Shown here: piece after piece, positions 1-7,760 of the stretch
Layout of the letters: the number at the start of each line of letters is the position of its first letter
How positions within the stretch are numbered: the stretch's first letter is position 1
Source of the DNA: JAAXHB01 sp965214945
GTDB lineage: Bacteria; Actinomycetota; Acidimicrobiia; Acidimicrobiales; Aldehydirespiratoraceae
Length of the DNA: 64,000 bases
Assembly: GCA_965214945.1 (NCBI GenBank)
Contig: OZ244029.1
Span: forward strand, 1,674,001-1,738,000
Direction of reading: 5' to 3'
Made by a program: the position numbers and the translations under genes
The notes under the pieces: model-generated
What the model was told of the DNA's origin: nothing
Databases searched by the model: none
Seen by the model: the letters and a program-made list of their open reading frames with translations, nothing else

Positions 1-2
1 TC

Positions 3-80
3 ACCGAGGGCACGATCACGCAGTGGTTCAACAACGTCGGCGACACGATCGCGATGGACGAGATCCTCTTCGAGGTGTCG
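3..80 (+). pseudogene. Fragment of a lipoyl domain (2-oxoacid dehydrogenase E2-like)
   Basis: Frame 3 reads TEGTITQWFNNVGDTIAM followed by DEILFEVS. This matches the first half of an E2 lipoyl domain (GESVTEGTI...GD.I..DE.LFEVSTDK). The match stops just before the expected TDK lipoylation segment, and the frame then continues into unrelated sequence and stops at 138-140. The 5' part lies outside the window. It is either a truncated relic or the edge of an intact gene cut by the recombinase fragment that begins about 3 bases later in another frame. Confidence 0.5.
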
Positions 81-82
81 AA

Positions 83-277
83 ACCGCAGGCGAGATCAAG
101 ACGCTCGTTGCCTAACTCAAGGGCTTCGTCGAGATCCTGAACAACGCGGACCCCGAGGATCTCAAGGTGGTCTACAAGGAGCTGAACCTCGCCGTCGTCT
201 ACCACGACTACGGGCGCATGCAGGTCACGGCAGGACCCGACGCGTGCACTAACGAGTGTGTCGGAGGGGGGACTTGA
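83..277 (+). pseudogene. C-terminal relic of a serine site-specific recombinase
   Basis: Frame 2 reads TAGEIKTLVA, a stop at 113-115, then LKGFVEILNNADPEDLK, VVYKELNLAVVYH and a tail ending VGGGT. The pattern of a helix, then ADP.DK..VY.ELGL..TYH, is that of the extreme C-terminus of large serine recombinases of actinobacterial mobile elements (family recognised by eye). The internal stop and the missing N-terminus make it a pseudogene. Its last 18 bases lie inside the tRNA-Leu gene on the other strand, and its stop codon is antisense tRNA sequence. This is the geometry expected when an element integrates at a tRNA 3' end. Confidence 0.55.
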
Positions 278-343
278 ACCCCCACGCCCGTAATGGGCAC
301 TAGCCCCTCAAGCTAGCGCGTCTGCCGATTCCGCCACTCCGAC
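260..343 (-). tRNA. tRNA-Leu (anticodon GAG)
   Basis: The reverse complement folds as a class II tRNA. The acceptor arms GTCGGAG and CTCCGAC pair over 7 bp, the anticodon loop CTTGAGG carries GAG, there is a long variable arm, and the T-loop is GTTCAAGTC. CCA is not encoded. tRNA-Leu next to secG is a known actinobacterial arrangement. The 3' end overlaps the recombinase relic. Confidence 0.95.
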
Positions 344-430
344 GCGGCCGCCTTCTTACTGCGACGGCCAGGCGATGCTAGCGTCGCAGGCTTCGGCCGC
401 CACCCGCCGCAGAACTCGGGTGGTCATAGC

Positions 431-655
431 TCAGATGATCAGAGCGTAGGAGACCGAGGCAAAGCCGAAGACCAGCGCCGCGAAGACTGTGAGACGATCG
501 AGGTTGCGCTCCATAACCGTGGAGCCAGCCGCCTGAGCGCCGAGTCCTCCGCCGAACATGTCGGACAGACCGCCGCCCTTGCCGCTGTGTAGCAGCACCA
601 AGAACACCAGCAGCAGTGCCGACAGCACGTGCAGAGGAGCGACCAGCCAAACCAT
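431..655 (-). CDS. secG: Preprotein translocase subunit SecG
   Basis: This 74-residue protein is the small SecG subunit of the SecYEG channel in the cytoplasmic membrane. It has two hydrophobic segments, at about residues 3-22 and 55-73. The conserved cytoplasmic loop HSGKGGGLSDMFGGG lies between them. Length and layout are normal for the family. It is the last gene of the glycolytic block and lies just upstream of tRNA-Leu. An MttB-like gene and an esterase separate it from tpiA, whereas secG commonly follows tpiA directly. Confidence 0.93.
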   Translation of the reverse strand: MVWLVAPLHVLSALLLVFLVLLHSGKGGGLSDMFGGGLGAQAAGSTVMERNLDRLTVFAALVFGFASVSYALII

Positions 656-749
656 GCCGACAGGATACCCGCCAGATCGACCCGAGCGGCCTCAACCTGT
701 TGGCGCATACGGGCCTTTCGGCCGTGAGCAGGCTGCTTTGCCCGCGGCA

Positions 750-2357
750 TCAATGCCAGACGTCGGGCATCGACTCTTTGCGCCTGGCCATGAAATCCTG
801 AAGCTGCTCGTCGGCGGCCTCACTCAGCGGCGGAGGCTCGTAGTCGGCGAGCAGCTCCTTCCAACGCCTGTTGGCGCGCTCCACCGAGTCTTGCTCCCCG
901 TCGTCGAACCAGTTCTCGAACGACTGCGCGTCGGCGAGTTCGCTCTCATAGAACGCTGTGCGGTAGTTGCTCAGGGTGTGCTGGCATCCGAAGAAGTGGT
1001 TGCCCGGTCCGACCTCTGAGAACGCGTCCATGGCGAAGGCGTTGTCGTCGAGATCGAGGCCGCGCAGCAGAATGTGGAGCGCGCCCAGGTAGTCGGCGTC
1101 GAGCAGCAGCTTCTCGTAGCTGATGGTGAGAGCCCCCTCCAGCCAGCCGGCTGCGTGCAGCACGAAGTTGGCTCCGCACAAGACCGCCGTGTTCAGCGAG
1201 TTGACGGTCTCCTGCATCGCTTGTGCGTCGGGGATTTTCGAGCTGGTGAAGCCACCGCTGCAGCGGATCGGCAGACCGACCCGCCTGGCTAACTGCGCGG
1301 CAGCGAACGATCCCAGTGCCGGCTCCGGCGTGCCGAAGGTCGGCGAGCCCGACCGCAGATCGACTGATGTGAGGAAGTTGCCGAACACCGCGGGCGAACC
1401 GGGGCGCTCAAGCTGGCCGAGCGCGACCCCCACCAAGACTTCCGCCAGGGCCTGCGTGATGGCACCGGCCATGGTGACCGGCGCGGTGGCGCCTCCGAGC
1501 ACGAACGGAACCACCACCGGGCACTGGTTTGCCGCGGCATACGCCCGCAGAGAACCCGACATCGCCTGGTCGTAGACCAGCGGCGAGTTCATGTTGATGT
1601 TGCCCATCACAACGCAGTTGCGGTCCACGAAGTCGGCGCCGAAGACGATCCTGCACATCTCGATCGAGTCTTCGGCGCGTTCGGGCGCCGTCACCGACCC
1701 CATGAATGGCTTGTCTGTCCACTTCAAGTGCGCGTACACCATGTCGAGATGGCGCTTGTTGGCCGGGAGATCCACGGGCTCGCAGACAGTACCTCCGGAG
1801 TGATGAAGCCACGGAATCGAGTACGCGAGCTTGACGAGGTTCTCGAAGTCTGCCTGCGAGCCGTAGCGACGGCCGCCGTCGAGGTCACGCACGAAGGGCA
1901 TCCCGTAGGCCGGGGCGAACAAGACGTTGTTCTCACCGACCCTCACCGAGCGGGCCGGGTTGCGTGCGTGCTGGATGAACGACTTGGGCGCTGAGCGCGC
2001 GATGATCGCTCGGGGCAGCCCCGGCGGGAACCGCACGCGCTCGCCCTTCACGTCGGCGCCCGCGTCGCGCCACAGTCTGAGCGCTGCGGGATCGCCGCGG
2101 AACTCGACGCCGATCTCACTCAGGAGTTGATCGGTGCGCGCCTCAATCAGCTCCAACCCCTCGTCGCGCAGCAGCACATAGGCGGGGATTTCGCGTCTGA
2201 CACCCGCGAGCACAGCGGCTTTGGAGCGCGCGCCGCGGCGCCAAGCAGCCCCGCGGCGCCTGGAGGTGCGCGCCTTGGACCGGCGGCCGCGCTCAGCGGA
2301 TCGACTCAAGGCCGTGGGCGAAGCCCGCCAGGTCGCGGGCTGAGGAACTGTAGACAT
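750..2357 (-). CDS. MttB-like (trimethylamine/betaine) methyltransferase, non-pyrrolysine type
   Basis: The protein belongs to the trimethylamine methyltransferase (MttB) family. These are TIM-barrel enzymes that move a methyl group from a quaternary or tertiary amine to a corrinoid protein. Recognisable parts are the basic N-terminus (residues 20-45), RDEGLELIEARTDQLLSEIG, the PAYGMPFVRDLDGG segment, the glycine-rich GNINMNSPLVYD strand, and the C-terminal GPGNHFFGCQHTL and FENWFDDG blocks. The frame has no amber codon, so it is of the pyrrolysine-free MtgB-like class with an unknown substrate. No corrinoid protein or reductive activase gene is adjacent. The longest frame overlaps the upstream esterase by 65 bp; a TTG at 2309 would reduce this. 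Confidence 0.8.
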   Translation of the reverse strand: MSTVPQPATWRASPTALSRSAERGRRSKARTSRRRGAAWRRGARSKAAVLAGVRREIPAYVLLRDEGLELIEARTDQLLSEIGVEFRGDPAALRLWRDAGADVKGERVRFPPGLPRAIIARSAPKSFIQHARNPARSVRVGENNVLFAPAYGMPFVRDLDGGRRYGSQADFENLVKLAYSIPWLHHSGGTVCEPVDLPANKRHLDMVYAHLKWTDKPFMGSVTAPERAEDSIEMCRIVFGADFVDRNCVVMGNINMNSPLVYDQAMSGSLRAYAAANQCPVVVPFVLGGATAPVTMAGAITQALAEVLVGVALGQLERPGSPAVFGNFLTSVDLRSGSPTFGTPEPALGSFAAAQLARRVGLPIRCSGGFTSSKIPDAQAMQETVNSLNTAVLCGANFVLHAAGWLEGALTISYEKLLLDADYLGALHILLRGLDLDDNAFAMDAFSEVGPGNHFFGCQHTLSNYRTAFYESELADAQSFENWFDDGEQDSVERANRRWKELLADYEPPPLSEAADEQLQDFMARRKESMPDVWH

Positions 2358-3423
2358 CAGGCATCGGCCCGGGGAACAGGAGGTCGCCGGCGTGGCAGGT
2401 GCCGTTAACAGTACGGCCCACAGCGGGCACGCCGGCCTCGAGCAGTCTGCGGTAATAGGCCATGCCCTCGTCGCGTAGCGGGTCGAGTTCGTTCAACGAG
2501 ACTACGTGCGGAGGCATGCCGCGCAGGTCGTCGGCCGACGCGTGATACGGCCAGGCCAGCGGGTTGCGCCGGTTGTAGCCGCCTGGGTCGTAGCACTCGA
2601 CCATGTGCACCATCATGTCGCAGCTCAGCAGATAGCCGTCGTTCTCCGCCAGCGACGGCAGATCTGCAGGCAGGTCGCCGTACGCGCCACTGATGTAAGG
2701 GCATTGCACGTAGACGCCGTCGATCATATGGAGGCGACCCTCTCGCCGGGCTCTGAGTGCGGTGGCCAAAGTGAGGTTGCCGCCCCCTGATTCGCCGGAC
2801 ACGACAATCTTGGAGATCCCGAGTTCGGCCCTGTTGGCGTGCATCCACTCCAGAGCGGTGGTGCAGTCGTTCAACGCCGCGGGGAAAGGGTGATCGCCGA
2901 GCGCGCCCGCGGCGTTGCGGAACTCGACACCGGCGATGATCATGCCCAAAGAGGCCAGTGTGTCGCGCCAGCGCGTGTACGACGGCCCCTCGGCTGTGAG
3001 TATCACCATCGCCCCGCCGTGGAGGTGGAGGATCCCCGGCATCCGGCTTGGGGCGGCCGCGACGCTCTCGCCAGAGCGCGACGGCCGGTGGATGTAGACG
3101 CTTATCGGGTTGCCGTCGACACCGGTGATCACCTCGGTGGACGATTCGACACCCTCGACCGGCGACAGCGGCTCGGAATTCAGCATGTCGAACGCCACCG
3201 CGAAACCGGCCTCACTCTGGGCGGCCTGTTCGCGAATGTCCGCGAGGCTCGGGTCGGGCCCGATCGTCGAGTTCATCGGCTCGGAGTCCAACCCGACCCG
3301 CGCCATCGCGCTTACCATGCGCCGGTCGGCCCGAGGGTCGGTGCCGATGGTCATCGCCGGGTCGCCGAGACGCCCCGGCAGCGGTGACGCGGACATCTCT
3401 GAGGTTATAAGCGTGTAGGTCAT
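2293..3423 (-). CDS. Alpha/beta hydrolase, hormone-sensitive-lipase-like esterase
   Basis: The protein has the HGG oxyanion-hole motif (GILHLHGGAM, about residue 130) and the nucleophile elbow SGESGGGN at about residue 210. The late segments SLNELDPLRDEG and GTCHAGD supply the probable Asp and His of the triad. This is the layout of the HSL family of carboxylesterases. A predicted cytosolic ester hydrolase; the substrate cannot be told. It lies between tpiA and the MttB-like gene on the same strand and may be co-transcribed with the latter. The N-terminal 60 residues are weakly conserved in character, so the start is uncertain. Confidence 0.85.
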   Translation of the reverse strand: MTYTLITSEMSASPLPGRLGDPAMTIGTDPRADRRMVSAMARVGLDSEPMNSTIGPDPSLADIREQAAQSEAGFAVAFDMLNSEPLSPVEGVESSTEVITGVDGNPISVYIHRPSRSGESVAAAPSRMPGILHLHGGAMVILTAEGPSYTRWRDTLASLGMIIAGVEFRNAAGALGDHPFPAALNDCTTALEWMHANRAELGISKIVVSGESGGGNLTLATALRARREGRLHMIDGVYVQCPYISGAYGDLPADLPSLAENDGYLLSCDMMVHMVECYDPGGYNRRNPLAWPYHASADDLRGMPPHVVSLNELDPLRDEGMAYYRRLLEAGVPAVGRTVNGTCHAGDLLFPGPMPDVYSSSARDLAGFAHGLESIR

Positions 3424-3454
3424 TCGGCGTCCCTTCGGCTTGTGGCGGTGTGGC

Positions 3455-4272
<818 letters not shown>

Positions 4273-4279
<7 letters not shown>

Positions 4280-4300
4280 GGTGTCTGGATCATGGAGTCG
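4273..4300. repeat. 14-bp tandem duplication at the pgk/tpiA junction
   Basis: Two adjacent 14-bp copies beginning GGATCATGG lie at 4273-4286 and 4287-4300. One copy contains the tpiA start codon (4277-4279) and the other contains the pgk stop codon (4290-4292). Confidence 0.7.
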
Positions 4301-5570
4301 CCTTCACAGTGTTCCAAGCTCCTCTCAGCGCGGCCAGTCCCGGTAAATCGCCCTTCTCTATCAGCTCCAGGGCTGCTCCGCCTCCCGTTGAGATGTGGTC
4401 GATCCCGTCGGCAAGCCCGAACTGCCGAACCGCTGCTGCGCTATCGCCTCCGCCGACGACGGTGAACGCGCTCGCCCGGCGCATCGCGTGGGCCACGGCA
4501 CGGGTGCCGGACTCGAAGCGCGAGTCCTCGAACACTCCCATCGGGCCGTTCCACAGCACTGTTCCCGCCTCGTATATCACCTTGGCGAACGCCGCCGCGC
4601 TGCCCGGTCCGATGTCGGCCCCCATCCACCCCTCGGGCAGATTTTGGCCCATGTGTCGCACCTCTCCCCCGGCGGAGAGATCGCCGGGCGCGCCGTCCGG
4701 ACTCACAGCAACGATGTCACAGGGCAGATGTATCTCGACGGGACCGTCGAGAAAGTCCCGGCACTGCCCCACCATGTCGTCCTCGCATAAGGAGGCGCCC
4801 ACGGAACAGCCTCGGGCTTTCAGGAAGGTGAAGCACATGCCGCCGCCGATCACCAGCGAATCCACGATCTCGAGCAGAGCCTCCACTACGCCCAGCTTGT
4901 CCGACACCTTCGACCCGCCCAGCACGGCTGCGAACGGCCTTCGCGGCGCTGCCCGCAACCCGCCGAGCACTTCCGCCTCGCGGGCAAGCAGCCTGCCCGC
5001 GGCTGAGGGCAGCAGCCTGGGCGGGCCGACGATCGACCCATGTGCCCGGTGCGATGCCCCAAAGGCGTCGTTCACATAGGCGTCGTAGCCTCGAACTAGC
5101 TGAGCTGAGAAGCCGATGTCTCCGGCGACCTCGCCCGGATGGAAGCGCAAATTCTCGGCCAACGTCACGCCCGGCGACAGCTGAGCCAAACGCCGGCGCA
5201 CGGGCTCCACGGAGAAGCGGGCGTCGTATCCAGGGGCTTCATATCCAGGGGCGTTGTATCCAGGGGCGTTGTATCCAGGGGCCTCATGCAAAGAGCTGTT
5301 GCGCAAGAGCGAGCAGGGCAAAGAGCCGCCAGGCCGAGAGCCGTACCCGTGGTCAGCTGGCCGGGGACGGCCCAGATGCGTGACCGCGGTCACCTTCGCC
5401 TCCTGCTCCTGAAGCCACCGCAGCGTGGGCAGCGCGGCCCGAATGCGCAGGTCATCGGCTATCTCTCCGCCGCAAAGCGGAACGTTAAAATCGACCCGCA
5501 CCAGCACCGACCGGCCGGACAGGCCGCCGAGAGCTTCTGCGAGATCCTCAAGCAGGGGCAGCGCCTTCAC
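4290..5570 (-). CDS. pgk: Phosphoglycerate kinase with a repeat-bearing insertion
   Basis: It catalyses ATP formation from 1,3-bisphosphoglycerate in glycolysis. Diagnostic parts are SVLVRVDFNVPL (about residue 21), the HLGRP basic motif (about 65), the AVLGGSKVSDK segment and the C-terminal GGGDSAAA and STGGGA motifs. The 426 residues exceed the usual length of about 390-400. The excess lies between HLGRP and the helix starting at ARFSVEPV. Residues about 71-117 there hold a Gly/Pro/Ser-rich stretch and four near-identical APGYN repeats. The insertion directly follows a substrate-binding motif, yet the rest of the enzyme looks intact. It sits between gap and tpiA in a glycolytic operon. Confidence 0.95.
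   Translation of the reverse strand: MKALPLLEDLAEALGGLSGRSVLVRVDFNVPLCGGEIADDLRIRAALPTLRWLQEQEAKVTAVTHLGRPRPADHGYGSRPGGSLPCSLLRNSSLHEAPGYNAPGYNAPGYEAPGYDARFSVEPVRRRLAQLSPGVTLAENLRFHPGEVAGDIGFSAQLVRGYDAYVNDAFGASHRAHGSIVGPPRLLPSAAGRLLAREAEVLGGLRAAPRRPFAAVLGGSKVSDKLGVVEALLEIVDSLVIGGGMCFTFLKARGCSVGASLCEDDMVGQCRDFLDGPVEIHLPCDIVAVSPDGAPGDLSAGGEVRHMGQNLPEGWMGADIGPGSAAAFAKVIYEAGTVLWNGPMGVFEDSRFESGTRAVAHAMRRASAFTVVGGGDSAAAVRQFGLADGIDHISTGGGAALELIEKGDLPGLAALRGAWNTVKATP
5227..5286. repeat. Four 15-bp tandem repeats inside pgk
   Basis: Four 15-bp units of the form TATCCAGGGGCGTTG run at 5227-5241, 5242-5256, 5257-5271 and 5272-5286. Each unit encodes five residues (APGYN/E/D on the minus strand), so copy-number change keeps the reading frame. 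Confidence 0.9.
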
Positions 5571-5612
5571 GCCAGCGAAGACCTCCCGGGCGATCTGTCC
5601 GGCATCGTGGAC

Positions 5613-6623
5613 TCATCGGTTGGCGGCGCCGACGATCATCGCAAGGTCGACGAGCCGGTTGGAGTATCCCCATTCGTTGTCGTACCAGCCGTTGACCTTC
5701 ACAAGATTGCCCATCGCCATCGTGAGCCCTGCGTCGAAGGTGCACGATGCCGGCGACCCGACGATGTCGGACGACACCAGCGGCGCCTCGCTGTAGACCA
5801 GCACGTCTGCCAGGCTGCTCGATGAGGCCGCCTCTGAGAACGCTTCGTTGACGTCCGACACGCTGGCCTCCACGGTGAGTTTAGCCGTGAAGTCTGTGAT
5901 GGATCCGTCGGGGATCGGCACCCGCATCGATAGCCCGTCAAGGCGACCCGCCATGGACTGCAACACAAGGCTGGTCGCTCGGGCAGCGCCAGTAGAGGTG
6001 GGCACGATGTTGACCGCAGCGGCCCGGGCACGCCTCAGGTCGCGGTGCGGCCCGTCCACAAGAGCCTGGCCGCCGGTGTACGCGTGGATGGTGGTCATCA
6101 GGCCGCGCTCAACGCCGAACGCGTCGTCGAGCACTTTCACCATCGGTACGAAGCAGTTCGTGGTGCAAGACGCGTTGGACACCACGATGTCGGACTCGGG
6201 ATCGAAATCGCTGTCGTTCACGCCTACCACGAAGGTTTTGTCGGCGCCCGCGCAGGGCGCGGAGACGACCACCCGGGGGGCGCCGCCCTCCAGGTGCCCG
6301 GCAGCGGCGTCACGAGCGGTGAACCTTCCGGTGGATTCCACCACCACGTCGACGTCCAGGTCGCCCCACGGCAGCTCGACAGGATCGCGCATCGACAGCA
6401 CCGTGAGGCGTGCGCCATCCACGTTCAGCCCGCCGTCGGCTGGGGTCACTTCAGCGTCTAGGCGGCCGTGCACCGAGTCGTGGCCCAGCAGATGGGCAAG
6501 GTTGGCGGTCGAACTTAGGTCATTGACCGCCACAACGTCCAGCGCCGCGCCACGGGCTCGAGCTGCTCTGAAGAAATTGCGGCCGATGCGGCCGAACCCG
6601 TTGATTCCCACGCGAATGTGCAT
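5613..6623 (-). CDS. gap: Glyceraldehyde-3-phosphate dehydrogenase
   Basis: It oxidises glyceraldehyde 3-phosphate to 1,3-bisphosphoglycerate with NAD(P). The NAD-binding start MHIRVGINGFGRIGRNFF and the catalytic-Cys motif SNASCTTNC are clear. The substrate-binding TSTGAARA and the C-terminal WYDNEWGYSNR are also present. The frame is open for 90 codons further upstream, but the family start is the ATG at 6623, giving 336 residues of usual length. The 193 bp between it and rapZ hold no gene; yvcK and whiA usually lie there in actinobacteria. Confidence 0.96.
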   Translation of the reverse strand: MHIRVGINGFGRIGRNFFRAARARGAALDVVAVNDLSSTANLAHLLGHDSVHGRLDAEVTPADGGLNVDGARLTVLSMRDPVELPWGDLDVDVVVESTGRFTARDAAAGHLEGGAPRVVVSAPCAGADKTFVVGVNDSDFDPESDIVVSNASCTTNCFVPMVKVLDDAFGVERGLMTTIHAYTGGQALVDGPHRDLRRARAAAVNIVPTSTGAARATSLVLQSMAGRLDGLSMRVPIPDGSITDFTAKLTVEASVSDVNEAFSEAASSSSLADVLVYSEAPLVSSDIVGSPASCTFDAGLTMAMGNLVKVNGWYDNEWGYSNRLVDLAMIVGAANR

Positions 6624-6816
6624 AGCGGAGAGCCTAGGCTGCGTGCCGCGGCGACCGGCGACCGGAGCAACGTGCGTGAGACGTGCCCCGAGGCCGATGC
6701 CGTCCCGTCGGCGGCATCGCCGGCTCTCCTCGTCGGCGTCAACGAGATCGGCGTAAGACACGCCCGAGACGGCGCGTCCGTCGGTGGCATTGCCGGTCAG
6801 CTGCCGCCGGGCGGTG

Positions 6817-7668
6817 TTACTTGGAGATGTCGCGGTGGGCGAGCGCGGGCTCGAACCCAGACGAGCCAAGCACCCCGGCGATGTGCTTCGCAATAGCCAC
6901 CGAGCGGTGGCGCCCGCCGGTGCATCCGAACGCCAGCGTGAGGTACGACTTGCCTTCGGAGACGTACTTGGGCAGCAGCAGCTCCAGAAGGCTCTCGAGG
7001 CGCTCCAGGAATTCTTTGGTGTCGGGCTGAGCCATCACGTAGTCAAAGACCGCGGTGTCGGTTCCAGTGAGGGGCCGTAGCTCCTCCACCCAGTGCGGGT
7101 TGGGCAGGAAGCGGCAGTCGATCACCATGTCCGCGTCGCGGGGCACTCCGTGCGTGTATCCGAACGACACGACGGTCACGCGCAGGCCAGCTGAAGTGCC
7201 GCTGCCGAACAGCTCGACGACGCGGTCTCGCAGCTCGTGGATGTTGAGAGCGGTCGTGTCGATCACCACGTCGGAGGTGGAGAGCACCGCAGCGAGCGCC
7301 TCCCGCTCAGATGCGATGGCCTCAGGCAGGGGCGCATCCTCGGCGAAGGGGTGGCGTCGGCGCGACGACTCGTAGCGGCGCACCAGCGTCTCGGTGGACG
7401 CGTTGAGGAACACTGTCCGCAGCCCTGCTACACCCGACCTTAGGTCTTCGATCATCGTCACGATCTCGTCGTGGTAGTGCCCGGTGCCCACAACCAGCGC
7501 CAGCGGCCCCGCGTTCGCCACTCGCTCCTGGGCCAGCTCGGCGACCTTGGGGATCAGCGCCGGCGGCAGGTTGTCCATCACAAACCAACCCAAATCCTCA
7601 AGGCTGTTCGCGGCCTGAGTGCGACCCGCACCGGACAGTCCCGCGATGACGACGAAAGAGCCCACCAC
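6817..7668 (-). CDS. rapZ: RapZ family nucleotide-binding protein
   Basis: This is a P-loop protein of the RapZ/YvcJ family (former UPF0042), which in other bacteria is an RNase adapter or affects competence. The Walker A motif is GLSGAGRTQA near residue 9. A central VLVxRY/RRRHPF-like region and the C-terminal signature AFGCTGGRHRSVAIAKHIA are present. Length (283) is normal. It lies 78 bp downstream of uvrC, the conserved actinobacterial order, but is followed by gap rather than by yvcK and whiA. Confidence 0.93.
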   Translation of the reverse strand: MVGSFVVIAGLSGAGRTQAANSLEDLGWFVMDNLPPALIPKVAELAQERVANAGPLALVVGTGHYHDEIVTMIEDLRSGVAGLRTVFLNASTETLVRRYESSRRRHPFAEDAPLPEAIASEREALAAVLSTSDVVIDTTALNIHELRDRVVELFGSGTSAGLRVTVVSFGYTHGVPRDADMVIDCRFLPNPHWVEELRPLTGTDTAVFDYVMAQPDTKEFLERLESLLELLLPKYVSEGKSYLTLAFGCTGGRHRSVAIAKHIAGVLGSSGFEPALAHRDISK

Positions 7669-7717
7669 CCGGTGAGCCTAGTTGAGCCTCAAAGAGCGGC
7701 CGCGTGAGGCCCGCCCG

Positions 7718-7760
7718 TCAGAATCCCTGCCTTCAGAAGCCTGCCCTCAGATGCCCCGGC
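7718..7760. repeat. Three 14-15-bp imperfect tandem repeats at the uvrC 3' end
   Basis: Units beginning TCAGAAT, TCAGAAG and TCAGATG, each followed by CCTGCC-like sequence, run at 7718, 7733 and 7747. The innermost copy contains the uvrC stop codon (7747-7749), so stop-like triplets recur downstream. Confidence 0.55.

Noticed and set aside
6624..6893. 90-codon extension of gap
   Set aside because: It overlaps rapZ and does not resemble GAPDH; the Rossmann-fold start is at ATG 6623.
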